Below are positions 8,591-18,671 of a stretch of DNA of 64,000 bases, in pieces (the stretch's first letter is position 1; the number at the start of each line of letters is the position of its first letter). The notes under the pieces were generated by a model. The model was not told the origin of the DNA, did not search any database, and worked only from the letters and a program-made list of their open reading frames with translations. Position numbers and translations under genes: made by a program. The stretch spans positions 19,851 through 83,850 of the forward strand of contig CALHDG010000130.1 in the NCBI GenBank assembly GCA_938023075.1, given 5' to 3'. The stretch is from an uncultured Chitinophagales bacterium. GTDB taxonomy: Bacteria > Bacteroidota > Bacteroidia > Chitinophagales > JAHDHT01.

Positions 8591-10323
8591 AAGAAAAAAT
8601 CCTTAGCCGCAATATTCATTCTAAAATGTATACCGGCATAATGCGTAAGTAAAGTTTTTTCGGGCAATAAATAATATTTTTCAGAGCGAAATTGATAAGT
8701 AAAATCTACAAAAATATTGTGCCATGGCATATAGCTTAAAATAAATTGATTATGTAAGATGGCTTTTTTGCTGCCTTGCAAAAGCTCATTTCCAAACTCT
8801 TGAAAATAGGTAGTTTGGTCTGCAAAAATATCGCCGCCAAAGTTGAGGCTATCGGTATTTTCCCCTTTTTCGGCATACATTAATTGATTGGTTAAGGCTA
8901 TTTTAGGATGCGGTCTATAGCGTACAATACCCAAAAATTCCTGAAAATTACTGCCAAGTGGATGGGCTAAAGGTTGGTTGTAATGCGTATAATTGATGGT
9001 GGTATCAAAATGAGAATAAGTATAAGGGCGCGCCATATTATACTCTAACTGAATATCCAATTGAGTAATGTTAAACGCATCTATATATTTTATACCACTT
9101 TGAAAAGCATACTTATTGGCAAACCAACCGCGCCGTTCTATAAACAATTCAGAAGCTCTAAAATCATCTAATAAAAATTGACCGTATACCGAAAAGTGTT
9201 TTAAAAAAACGGCTTTCCAATCTATGCCTATCACCGAATTATCGGGGCTGCCTTGATGCCATTCAATCGCCTTATAAAATATAACCGGGTTTAAATAATT
9301 CAAATCAAAACCACCTTCTCTAAAAAAAATAACTGATTCAAACAAACCAATGTTTAACCAAGGTGTAGCATTAATGCTTAAATGATGGGTAGCAGCAAAT
9401 TTTTTATTACGCAGTTGCGCACCATCTAAAATACTGTATTGCTGCACCAATTCCGACCAAATGGTTTGATAACTCAAGCGCCAAAATTGCGTTTGTACTT
9501 TGGCAAATAAATACGGTGCACCAAAGTTAGACAACAACATAGAGCGATAACCATTACCCAAAAAATGATGGTCGTGCCCAAACTGCACCTTAATTTTTTT
9601 AAACACCGGAAAAGACAGATAGCCTCTGTAGGTAAAAAAGTCTAAGGCTTCATTTTCGCCGAAAGCCGTCCAAGCTCCTTCGCCGGGTACGGCTTCGTCG
9701 CCACCGTATTTTTTAAATACCCGGTTTTGAACATAAGTAGGTGTAACGATTTGATTTTCGGTCAGTATAGAGTAAAAACCTACCTTATCAAACAAGCGAC
9801 CTCGTACTTCAAAACCTCTGGTATTTTGATAATTTGTTTTTGCCGAGTTTGCTTCTATACCCAAACCAACATTCAATACCGGATTGATTTTTAACACAAA
9901 ATCATCGCCTTCTTTTAAAAAAAAATCTGACCTATATTGATAAAAATATTTGAGCAAAGGCTTTTTGGTAGGGATGTGTCCTTTATCCGTCCATTCATTA
10001 TTATCTATATAAACATAGCGATGGTTGTAGCGGTCTTTAGCACGAAATTTTAACGATAAGGTATCTAAATTACTATGTAAATTCGCTACTTGTTTTCTGC
10101 TGTAGGGCTTTTGGTTGGTAAATAGGGTATGATGCAACGTGTTGGACTGTATTTCAATTCTATCGGTAAAATGGTAAGCCGGGTTGTTGAAGGGCAGGTA
10201 AGTGCTTTGGGCAAATAACATATGGGGTACATTCAAAAAACAAAGCAAGCCTATTAGATTACAAAGATTGATATTGCTTTGATTATTCAAAAATAGAATT
10301 AAAGTATGGATAGGATTCATCAT
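8587..10323 (-). CDS. Wzi-like capsule assembly / outer-membrane beta-barrel protein
   Basis: Signal region, aromatic-rich barrel strands, FGHDHHFLGNGYRSMLLSNFGAPYLF. Confidence 0.6.
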   Translation of the reverse strand: MMNPIHTLILFLNNQSNINLCNLIGLLCFLNVPHMLFAQSTYLPFNNPAYHFTDRIEIQSNTLHHTLFTNQKPYSRKQVANLHSNLDTLSLKFRAKDRYNHRYVYIDNNEWTDKGHIPTKKPLLKYFYQYRSDFFLKEGDDFVLKINPVLNVGLGIEANSAKTNYQNTRGFEVRGRLFDKVGFYSILTENQIVTPTYVQNRVFKKYGGDEAVPGEGAWTAFGENEALDFFTYRGYLSFPVFKKIKVQFGHDHHFLGNGYRSMLLSNFGAPYLFAKVQTQFWRLSYQTIWSELVQQYSILDGAQLRNKKFAATHHLSINATPWLNIGLFESVIFFREGGFDLNYLNPVIFYKAIEWHQGSPDNSVIGIDWKAVFLKHFSVYGQFLLDDFRASELFIERRGWFANKYAFQSGIKYIDAFNITQLDIQLEYNMARPYTYSHFDTTINYTHYNQPLAHPLGSNFQEFLGIVRYRPHPKIALTNQLMYAEKGENTDSLNFGGDIFADQTTYFQEFGNELLQGSKKAILHNQFILSYMPWHNIFVDFTYQFRSEKYYLLPEKTLLTHYAGIHFRMNIAAKDFFF

Positions 10324-10355
10324 TTTATCTCAATTAATAAAAACGTCTTTAATAA

Positions 10356-10588
10356 TAATTACTTAAGTTTCGGTAGTAGTATTTATTTCATAATAACTTG
10401 AATATATATTATTTATGGAAATTGAAGTACTCCATAAGTTTAAGTTAACTTAATTCAACATATAAATCATAAAATCATCCAAGTGAACCTGTTCACTTGT
10501 TTTAGTAAAGTGGCAGTGCTTTTGTTGACGCAATAGAACAGGTTCCATTGGAACAACAATTATTTTACTACCGAAACTTAAGTAATTA
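10356..10588. mobile_element. MITE-like element, copy A (about 233 bp)
   Basis: 23-bp TIRs TAATTACTTAAGTTTCGGTAGTA / TACTACCGAAACTTAAGTAATTA; internal hairpin CAAGTGAA..TTCACTTG and GTTCCATTGGAAC; inverted copy at 34189-34419. Confidence 0.85.
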
Positions 10589-10676
10589 TTTGAAAACTGA
10601 ACTTAATTTGGTAATATTATGTATTAAATTTGTATTTTTTAAACTAAAGTTCACTTACTAAATCAATATCATTATC

Positions 10677-11789
10677 ATGAAAAAAATTATTATCCTTTGC
10701 CTTTTGCTTCCTTTTTTGGCACAGAGCCAAAATACACCAATTAAAAAAACGGTTAAGCAAATTAAAATTGATGAAAAAGACCCGGTTCAATCGGTATTTA
10801 AATGGGTGGCGACCAATGTAAAATACGACGTAAAAAAGTTGAAAAAAATTACTAAAACCGGCAACCGGAGCACTACACAAACGGTTGATGAGCGCATAAA
10901 TGATGTGTTGAGAACCAGAAGAGGGGTTTGCCAACATTATTCAGAGTTGTTTGCGGCTTTAATGACCGAGTTGGGTTATGAAGCCAAGGTGGTTACCGGC
11001 TTTACCAATAAAACCAATATTGCTGGAGAAAATACGAGTTTAGGGCATGCATGGAACGCAGTAAAAGTTGACGGTACATGGAAACTGTATGATGCTACTT
11101 GGGCTGCCGGCGGTGTTAGAGATGGTGAAAAATTCATTAAAAATTATAATCCACAATGGTATGATGTACACCCAAAAGAGATGATTAGAACCCACATTCC
11201 TTTCGACCCGATGTGGCAATTGTTAGAAAAGCCGGTTTCTTATCAACGTTTTTTAGAATTTCAATTTGTCTCCGATTATCCGGCAACGCTCAATTATAAA
11301 GAATTGATTGAAGCGCATCTTACAAAAAAAGAAGTAGACCAATATGAAGATGCGCTTAACCGGTCGAAAACTTTAGGTAAGGGTAATGCTTTGTTAGAAC
11401 AATGGGCACAAATGATACATGCCAATGTAGTAATTATGAAGAAAAACGAGGTGATTTATGCCCAAAATGAGAAAGTAACTGCCCGGAATGAACAAATTAA
11501 TGTATTGAACAAAGGAGTTACACTTATGAAATCGGTTACAGATTTATTCAATCAATATATTAAGGTTAAAAATAAGCAATTTAAAGATAAACGTTGGACA
11601 GAAAGTCGCTTAAAAAATACGATGGAGAAATTACAAAATCAATCGAAAGAAGCGCTGACCATTTATAACTCAATACAAACCGACGATGTTCAATTAAGAG
11701 CCATGATTAATGAAAGGATTAAACATGCTTCACAAACGATGAAACGAATAAATACCGAAGCACAATTCATTAATCAAAAATTTAGGTAA
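10677..11789 (+). CDS. secreted transglutaminase-like domain protein
   Basis: RRGVCQHYSELFAALMTELGYEAKVVTGFT...LGHAWNAVKVDGTWKLYDATWAAGG (Cys-His-Asp). Confidence 0.88.
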   Translation: MKKIIILCLLLPFLAQSQNTPIKKTVKQIKIDEKDPVQSVFKWVATNVKYDVKKLKKITKTGNRSTTQTVDERINDVLRTRRGVCQHYSELFAALMTELGYEAKVVTGFTNKTNIAGENTSLGHAWNAVKVDGTWKLYDATWAAGGVRDGEKFIKNYNPQWYDVHPKEMIRTHIPFDPMWQLLEKPVSYQRFLEFQFVSDYPATLNYKELIEAHLTKKEVDQYEDALNRSKTLGKGNALLEQWAQMIHANVVIMKKNEVIYAQNEKVTARNEQINVLNKGVTLMKSVTDLFNQYIKVKNKQFKDKRWTESRLKNTMEKLQNQSKEALTIYNSIQTDDVQLRAMINERIKHASQTMKRINTEAQFINQKFR

Positions 11790-11816
11790 CCAATAATCGA
11801 AGATTTTATACAACAG

Positions 11817-12428
11817 TTGTCCGCAGCTTTAAAACTGCCCTTACCGGGTTTATCCGCGCAACTAAAAATGGCGCCGCAGAGTAGGGGAGCGATTAACGAA
11901 AATGATGTGAAGGCAAATTTGCAGTTTGCTAAAAAAGCGGCGGTGATGTGTTTGTTCTATCCAAAAAATAATGAACCGCATTTTGTATTGATGAAACGGG
12001 TTAGTTATCCGGGCGTACATAGTGGGCAAATTAGTTTTCCGGGTGGGCGAATTGAAATGGATGAAAGCCCTTTAGAAGCGGCAATTAGAGAAACACAAGA
12101 AGAAATTGGGATTGAAGTTACCGAACAAGAAATTCTATCGGCTATCAGCGAAATTTATATTCCGCCAAGTAATTTTTATGTGTACCCTTTTATGGCTTGC
12201 TTAAAAAAAAATCCAATATTTAACGCCGATAAAACCGAAGTTGATTATGTAGTTGAAGTGCCGGTGAAGGAATTTACCAATCCTGCGAACATCAAACATA
12301 AACAACTACAATACAGTTATGGAAGTTTTGAAGCCCCCTATTTTCATTTACAAGATGAAACCGTTTGGGGTGCAACGGCGATGATGTTGGGCGAGGTTTT
12401 TGAGCTATTGAAATTTAATCGATTTTAG
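11817..12428 (+). CDS. NUDIX hydrolase, CoA pyrophosphatase-like
   Basis: Nudix box GGRIEMDESPLEAAIRETQEEIGI. Confidence 0.92.
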   Translation: MSAALKLPLPGLSAQLKMAPQSRGAINENDVKANLQFAKKAAVMCLFYPKNNEPHFVLMKRVSYPGVHSGQISFPGGRIEMDESPLEAAIRETQEEIGIEVTEQEILSAISEIYIPPSNFYVYPFMACLKKNPIFNADKTEVDYVVEVPVKEFTNPANIKHKQLQYSYGSFEAPYFHLQDETVWGATAMMLGEVFELLKFNRF

Positions 12429-12436
12429 TTAAAAAG

Positions 12437-13103
12437 CTACTTGTTTTGTAATATTTCATAATCAAACAACTTTATCAAATCTAATTGAAAGTCTGGAAAT
12501 ATAATAGAATTTATAAAGCCATCTGCTGTTGTATAATGTTTGCTGCCAACATACTTTTCTTGATCATTTAACTCGTAAATTACCAACCATTTTTCATTAG
12601 GATATACAATCCAATATTCTTTTACGCCTTCTCGCTCATACAACCTAAATTTGGTTGTTAAATCACGATTGTTATTAGGTGATTTGATTTCAATAACCAG
12701 ATCGGTTGCGCCTTTTATGCCTCTATCCTCAATTGTTGAAGTGTCACAAACAATGCATAAATCTGGCTGAACAATGGTATTGATTTTTGCTCCGTTTGGG
12801 TTTGGAAAATATACATCTATTGGGGCAGCGAAAAACTTCGCAACTTTTACCGTCTAAAAAATTACCCCACAACCCTGAAAAACGCATACTAACCCTTTGA
12901 TGATTGGTTCTTGGAGCAGACATCAGTTGATAAGGCACCCCATCAATCAACTCAATGCGCTCAGGAAATTGCCAAGTGTAATATTCTTCATAAGTATACA
13001 ATTTACTGAGATCTAACTGACTAATATCCGTTAGGTTTGTTCGTAAGGTTGAAGGAGTTGCTGTCGTATCTTCAAATATCATCATTTTAGTGTTTAATCG
13101 CAA
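12437..13103 (-). pseudogene. Uma2 family restriction-endonuclease-like protein, single frameshift
   Basis: Two ORFs in different frames; removing one T from the T5 run at 12831-12835 (plus-strand A5) restores CEVFAAPIDVYFPNPNGAKINTIVQPDLCIVCDTSTIEDRGIKGATDLVIEIKSPNNNRDLTTKFRLYEREGVKEYWIVYP. Confidence 0.85.
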
Positions 13104-13432
13104 ATTAACTTTCCTACATAACCATTTCCGCTCTCAATTCTTAACTTGCCAACTTGTTTATATTTAGAACCATACATCTGTTTAATCTTTAAACATAGAC
13201 CAAACCGATTGTTCCTAAATTCAGTAGTAAACCCTTCGCTTTTTCAGGCAATTTTGCCAGATACTATAAATCATAAAAAGCACTATAAAATATTGTTTCT
13301 TAAATTGTAACCAAAACCAATAAATTCTAATTATTTTCGCAGCATTGCTAAAATGATTGTTGTATCTCTATCTATAATTCAGATAAGAAGTTTCATTATA
13401 TTATATAAATTATTGTTGATAAATTAATTTTT

Positions 13433-14452
13433 TTGGGATTATTCAATTTTTTCAAAAGCCGTTATTTTTGGTTATCTTTATTATGGATGTTGCTCATATC
13501 CGTATTACTATTTGCAGGTGTTGTTTACTATTTGCAGGTCTTTACTAAGCAAAATCAATCTATTGAAGTGCCTGATTTAACAAATATGAGTATAGCCGAA
13601 GTAGATCGTACCTTAACGGCAGAACAACTTCGCTATCGAATAATTGACTCAACTTATGTAGCCAACAAACAAGCCGGTGTGGTTATTATGCAATATCCTG
13701 CACCAAAGCATCAAGTTAAAGAAGACCGTCGCGTATTTTTAACCGTAAATGCCAAAAGTGCGCCTAAGGTAAAAATGCCTGATTTAATTGATAAATCAAT
13801 ACGAGTAGCTACCAGCCAATTAGAAAATATCGGTTTAAAAAGAGGAGAAGTAAAGCGAAAACCTGATTTAGCCAAAGATGCCGTTTTAGAACAACAACTA
13901 GAGGGTAAAAAAATTGAACCCGGCAAATTAATTGATAAAGGTACGGCTATAGATTTGGTAGTAGGCAGCGGCTTTGGATCGAGTAGATATAAATTACCTA
14001 ACGTAAAAGGCTTAACCTTAGAGTCTGCGGTAAGTTCCTTAAAATCGAGCACCCTTAAAATGGGGGCTTTAGTAGCTGATAAAACCGTTATCGATACAGC
14101 TTCCTCTATTGTATACAAACAGTCTCCGGATTATGCCTCAGGCATATATATGAATACTGGACAATCGGTTGACTTGTTTGTAACTCATTTAGATAATTAT
14201 GGTAAGATATTGGATAAAGAACGCGAATTAGAAATAGAAGCGCAAGAGGAGATAAGAGCAAAAGAGCAAAGGCGGTTGGATAGAATAAGCGGAAAAAATA
14301 AATCATCGGTACCAGGCTTCAACAAGCTGCCAGATTCAAATCCCTACGACCCCAATGAATGGGAAGGAGGAAGTTCTACAAGCCCTAATAATGATTCGCA
14401 GTCTAATCCATATGGAAATAAGCCGAATTCTACTATAGATCCTGATCAATAA
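13433..14452 (+). CDS. PASTA domain protein, single N-terminal TM
   Basis: Three PASTA repeats (VPDLTNMSIAEVDRTL; MPDLIDKSIRVATSQL; LPNVKGLTLESAVSSL). Confidence 0.9.
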   Translation: MGLFNFFKSRYFWLSLLWMLLISVLLFAGVVYYLQVFTKQNQSIEVPDLTNMSIAEVDRTLTAEQLRYRIIDSTYVANKQAGVVIMQYPAPKHQVKEDRRVFLTVNAKSAPKVKMPDLIDKSIRVATSQLENIGLKRGEVKRKPDLAKDAVLEQQLEGKKIEPGKLIDKGTAIDLVVGSGFGSSRYKLPNVKGLTLESAVSSLKSSTLKMGALVADKTVIDTASSIVYKQSPDYASGIYMNTGQSVDLFVTHLDNYGKILDKERELEIEAQEEIRAKEQRRLDRISGKNKSSVPGFNKLPDSNPYDPNEWEGGSSTSPNNDSQSNPYGNKPNSTIDPDQ

Positions 14453-14576
14453 AATTCAACTGCTTTGTTGATAATAGTAATATTTTAACGTTAAAAAATT
14501 TAGAATAATAATATGCTGGATATTTACCCGTTGTTAACCTCAATTAAAGTTTTTTAAATAAAACCCTAACAATAAT

Positions 14577-16976
14577 ATGAATATGAAAATTTGTTGTAAT
14601 ATTTCGGTCATCATAGCTACCTTTATTTTTTGTAGCATCGCAGCTTTTTCGCAAGAAAAATTAGTGCCTCTACAAAGCAACCCTGCTTACTCAACGGTAG
14701 AACAACCAACTTATACCGCAGCAAAAAAAGCCTTATCTTTACCATTTATTGATGACTTTTCAACCACCAATGTCCATCCTGATGAAAAACTTTGGTTAGA
14801 TAATTATGTATATATTAACAACACCTTAGCAAATAATCCGCCAACCATGGGGGTAGCTACTTTTGATGGTTTAAACCAAGAAGGCAAACCCTGGAGCCCC
14901 GCAAACATAGGTGATCAAGATACCAGAGCCAGCCAACCTTGTGATACCTTAACCTCGCAAGCTATTGATTTATTGAGTGCGAATAATCCAGAAAATTTGT
15001 ACTTGAGTTTTTATTATCAACCAGGTGGTAATGCCACAAGACCTGAAATGAAAGATTCTCTGTTTATACAAGCCAAAACCGAAAACGATGAGTGGGAAGT
15101 TATTTGGAGTATAGAAGGTTTGCCTAATCGAGATTTTAAAAGTGTTGTTATTCATTTAGGAGACTCTGCTCAATACATACACGATAATTTTCAATTTCGT
15201 TTTATTGCTAATGCTACGCCAACAGGGTATAACGATTTTTGGCATATTGATTATGTAGAACTAAGAGAGCGCAGTAATGTAACTAATCAAATTGTTCTTT
15301 TACCAGATAGTGTACCAAATAGTGCCTATACCATTTTGGTAGATGCAAAAAAACCAGACTGTAGGTCAATTAAAAAAATTGATTTAGATTTGAGTTTAAG
15401 TGGTTTTCAAAATTGTGATATCGATTCCATTGCTTTAGTAAATGAACGGGGCAATTTAATTGCTTACACCAAATTTAGTGTAGCAACAACAATTCCAGAT
15501 GAAGGTCTTTATCTATCCACCCAAATAACTAATGAAAAAAATGATGATCCGCGAACCGGTAATTTAAGCGACGATTGTTATTTTATATACATTAACAATA
15601 CCGATTCAACTAATGTTAATATTTTTAATTATAGCATATCAAATGATTGTTTAACCATTACAGCCCCTACTTTACCTACCAGAGATTTAGCTTTTGTTGA
15701 AAAGCCTACTTCAATTTTAAAAGACTATTCTCAGATGACTATAGGACAGTTTTTTAATTATCAAGATCAGGTGTTAAATGAACAACATAGCTTTACAATC
15801 AGTAATTTAGATAAAGATGTTTTTCCTACAGATTATTACTTTCAGATAGAAGTGCTCAATTCAAACGATATCATTTACGAATTAGAACCAGGTTCAATTT
15901 CAGTACCTGCCTATTCCAGATTTAAAAATGCACTAAAAACATTAAAATTTACCAATAATCCTAATGAGGTAGACGATAATACCATAGCAATTAGCGGTAG
16001 AGATCTTGCAGAAGAAACCCTTCAAATTGAAATGAAATATTTCATCACGCCAAATAATGACAATAGAAATGAAAACAACACCATTTCGAGAATATATACA
16101 TTTGATAACCAATTGGCTTACGATGATGGCATATTAGATGTTGGCTACGGCGTTTCCGGCGAGTCGGCACAAATTGCCCAGAAGTATGAAATTTTTGAAC
16201 GCGATTTTGTTTACGGTATTTTAATACATTTTGCTCAAATAACCCTCAATCAAACTGATCGCTTATTTACCTTAAAACTATGGGACAGTATTAAAGGCAT
16301 AGATGGTGCAGAATCGACCGTTATAGCAGCTATGCGATCGGATTTAGAAGTAGTATACCCCAATGAAGATAATTACACCGGTTTTGTATTATACTGTTTT
16401 GAAGATGGTATACCCGTACAAGATCAATTTTATATTGGCATTCAACAAGAAGGCTCAGTAGAAATTCATTTGGGTTTTGACAATAATAATGATTCGAAAG
16501 ATAAATTATATTTTAATACTTTCAATGAATGGATACCCTCTTCAGAAACCGGTAGTTTAATGATGCGACCAATTATTGGAAGAGCTTTAAGTTTAGAAGA
16601 AGATTGTGGAGTAGAAACGGTTTGTCCTGTATTAGGTCAAGAATGTACCGATGCCAACGGTAATGTTTCTATGTACGATGAAGATTGTACATGTATTTTA
16701 GTTGTAGTCGGTATTTTCGATCAACCAAGTCCGGTTTTAGATTTTACCATCTTACCAAATCCGGCAACTGATTTTATTGCTTTAGAAAACATAACACAAA
16801 ACCAAGTGACCAATGCATCAATTCACATTATAAACGCTACCGGAAAGTTAATGAAATCATTTACGGGCATACAAGAATCTTATTATATTGGTGATATTTC
16901 ACCAGGTATTTATTTTATTCGAGTTATAAATGAACAGCAACAATCTGGTATTAAAAAATTCATAAAAACGAAATAA
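14577..16976 (+). CDS. secreted protein with T9SS type A sorting domain
   Basis: Signal peptide; C-terminal ILPNPATDFIALENI...GDISPGIYFIRVINEQQQSGIKKFIKTK. Confidence 0.88.
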   Translation: MNMKICCNISVIIATFIFCSIAAFSQEKLVPLQSNPAYSTVEQPTYTAAKKALSLPFIDDFSTTNVHPDEKLWLDNYVYINNTLANNPPTMGVATFDGLNQEGKPWSPANIGDQDTRASQPCDTLTSQAIDLLSANNPENLYLSFYYQPGGNATRPEMKDSLFIQAKTENDEWEVIWSIEGLPNRDFKSVVIHLGDSAQYIHDNFQFRFIANATPTGYNDFWHIDYVELRERSNVTNQIVLLPDSVPNSAYTILVDAKKPDCRSIKKIDLDLSLSGFQNCDIDSIALVNERGNLIAYTKFSVATTIPDEGLYLSTQITNEKNDDPRTGNLSDDCYFIYINNTDSTNVNIFNYSISNDCLTITAPTLPTRDLAFVEKPTSILKDYSQMTIGQFFNYQDQVLNEQHSFTISNLDKDVFPTDYYFQIEVLNSNDIIYELEPGSISVPAYSRFKNALKTLKFTNNPNEVDDNTIAISGRDLAEETLQIEMKYFITPNNDNRNENNTISRIYTFDNQLAYDDGILDVGYGVSGESAQIAQKYEIFERDFVYGILIHFAQITLNQTDRLFTLKLWDSIKGIDGAESTVIAAMRSDLEVVYPNEDNYTGFVLYCFEDGIPVQDQFYIGIQQEGSVEIHLGFDNNNDSKDKLYFNTFNEWIPSSETGSLMMRPIIGRALSLEEDCGVETVCPVLGQECTDANGNVSMYDEDCTCILVVVGIFDQPSPVLDFTILPNPATDFIALENITQNQVTNASIHIINATGKLMKSFTGIQESYYIGDISPGIYFIRVINEQQQSGIKKFIKTK

Positions 16977-16982
16977 TACAGT

Positions 16983-17294
16983 ATGGAAGATATAACGGTT
17001 AAAGAAGTAAAGGAACGTTTAGCGAATAATGAAAGTTTACATATAATTGATGTAAGAGAACAACACGAGTACGATGAATTTAATATTGGCGCTACTTTAA
17101 TTCCATTAGGTGAAATACCCAACCGTTTGGAGGAGTTAACTCAGTATGTAAACGAAGAACTCATTATACATTGTCGTTCGGGTGGGCGAAGTGGAAAAGC
17201 AAAATTGTATTTACAAGATAAAGGGTTTACCAAAGTGCGAAATTTATTGGGTGGCATGTTGGAGTGGCAAGAGGAAGATTCAAATAATATCTAA
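16983..17294 (+). CDS. rhodanese-like domain protein
   Basis: LHIIDVREQHEYDEFNI...ELIIHCRSGGRSGKAKLYL. Confidence 0.95.
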   Translation: MEDITVKEVKERLANNESLHIIDVREQHEYDEFNIGATLIPLGEIPNRLEELTQYVNEELIIHCRSGGRSGKAKLYLQDKGFTKVRNLLGGMLEWQEEDSNNI

Positions 17295-17307
17295 TATCAT
17301 CGTAATA

Positions 17308-17347
17308 AATCGAAATTCATTATTCAATAATCGATATTCGTTATTCA
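17308..17347. repeat. short direct repeat aatcga(a/t)attc(a/g)ttattca x2
   Basis: 17308-17326 and 17329-17347, 19 nt each, 2 mismatches. Confidence 0.6.
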
Positions 17348-17470
17348 GTGCTGTCGGCTTAAAACTTGGTGTTGCATTAATTCTAACCCTACAATCGTCT
17401 GTAAAATCTTTATAATATTAGGTAAATTTATATAAACAATAAAATAGTTTACACTAATGCATTAGTTTTT

Positions 17471-17609
17471 TTGAAGCGAATCTTTTTAACTTTCTAATAA
17501 CGAGGGTCCCGCTTTCCGCTCAAATGCTATGGCTAAGCTCCAAAGCCAGCGCGACAATATAGCATAACCACTGCAATCGGGGCTAACAAGCAAACTTCGA
17601 TCGGCTTCA
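17471..17609. repeat. structured repeat family 1, copy 1 (core 17505-17585)
   Basis: Core GGTCCCGCTTTCCGCTCAA-ATGCTAT...ATAGCAT-AACCACTGCAATCGGGGCTA, 81 nt; outer TGAAGC/GCTTCA. Confidence 0.8.
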
Positions 17610-17640
17610 GTAACGTTTCAAAAAGAAGAAGATAAAAAAG

Positions 17641-17715
17641 TGGGTGATACTGGATTCGAACCAGTGACCTCTGCCCTGTCAAGACAGCGCTCTAAACCAA
17701 CTGAGCTAATCACCC
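17641..17715 (-). tRNA. tRNA-Val (anticodon GAC)
   Basis: Reverse complement GGGTGATTAGCTCAGTTGGTTTAGAGCGCTGTCTTGACAGGGCAGAGGTCACTGGTTCGAATCCAGTATCACCCA folds as a cloverleaf; anticodon loop TTGACAG. Confidence 0.9.
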
Positions 17716-17765
17716 CTTCAATATTTTTGTTATACAAAATGCTTATTTCAATCAAATATCTATAA

Positions 17766-18638
17766 TTATAGCAACTTATCAGCAATAACTTGCAAAGTTT
17801 TTTCAATTAAATGTTCAATAGTTTGAGGAGCTTGTTGACTAAACTCGCCGGTTGCTCGGTTAGCAATCATTGCATTTAACGAAATGGCACGATGTCCCAA
17901 AAGTTTTGCTAAGCTGTACATACCGGCAGTTTCCATTTCGAGGTTGGTTATTTTTTTGCCTTGCCATTCAAACTGTTGCAGGGCTTTCATTAAATGCGGG
18001 TACTTTGGGCTTAATCTAATTGTACGGCTTTGTGGTCCGTAAAAACCGGGGTTAGTAATGGTTACACCCAACTCACCAATGGTGGCAAAGGTATCTAATA
18101 AAGTTTTATCGCCCTCTGCAACATATAATGATAGATTAATTCTATAGTCGATTAGCTCATCTTTTAAGTACGCACGTAAATCTTTCGCTTCTGTATAATC
18201 ATAAAATTGCATTAAGGTATCAAAGCCAATGGCAAGCTCACTAATAATGGTGCCATCTAAAGGGAAGTAAGGTTGAATAGCCCCGCTCGTACCTATCCGT
18301 ATAAAAGTCAACTCAGTTAATTGCTTTTTTATCATTCGAGTTTCAAAATCAATATTAAACAGTGCATCTACTTCGTTCATAAAAATATCAATATTATCAG
18401 TACCCATACCAGTTGAGCAAACTGAAACTTTTTTATTGCCCATTAATCCGGTATGGCTTACAAACTCTCGTTTCTGTTTTTCTAAAAGAATAACATCAAA
18501 ATGTTTGCTGACTGATGCTACTCTTTCAGGATCGCCCACCGTAATAATGGTTGTTGAAAGATCGCCCGGTTTTAAATTTAAATGGTAAATGCTTCCTTCA
18601 TCCGTAATAATTAATTCTGAATTTTTTATTGCTTGCAT
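17766..18638 (-). CDS. nucleoside phosphorylase (uridine phosphorylase-like)
   Basis: VGDPERVASVSKHFD; VCSTGMGTDNIDIFMNE; IRIGTSGAIQP; NLEMETAGMYSLAKLLGH. Confidence 0.9.
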   Translation of the reverse strand: MQAIKNSELIITDEGSIYHLNLKPGDLSTTIITVGDPERVASVSKHFDVILLEKQKREFVSHTGLMGNKKVSVCSTGMGTDNIDIFMNEVDALFNIDFETRMIKKQLTELTFIRIGTSGAIQPYFPLDGTIISELAIGFDTLMQFYDYTEAKDLRAYLKDELIDYRINLSLYVAEGDKTLLDTFATIGELGVTITNPGFYGPQSRTIRLSPKYPHLMKALQQFEWQGKKITNLEMETAGMYSLAKLLGHRAISLNAMIANRATGEFSQQAPQTIEHLIEKTLQVIADKLL

Positions 18639-18671
18639 ATAGGTTTGATCGTGAAAAAATTGCTGATTAGT

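Noticed and set aside
10607-10632. TTTG...TAAATTTG promoter upstream of the transglutaminase gene
   Set aside because: Spacing between the two elements (14 nt) is shorter than expected for the Bacteroidota -33/-7 promoter; not called.
17618-17806. 62-aa ORF over the tRNA
   Set aside because: Translation (SSVGLERCLDRAEVTGSNPVSPT) is the usual false ORF produced by a tRNA gene.
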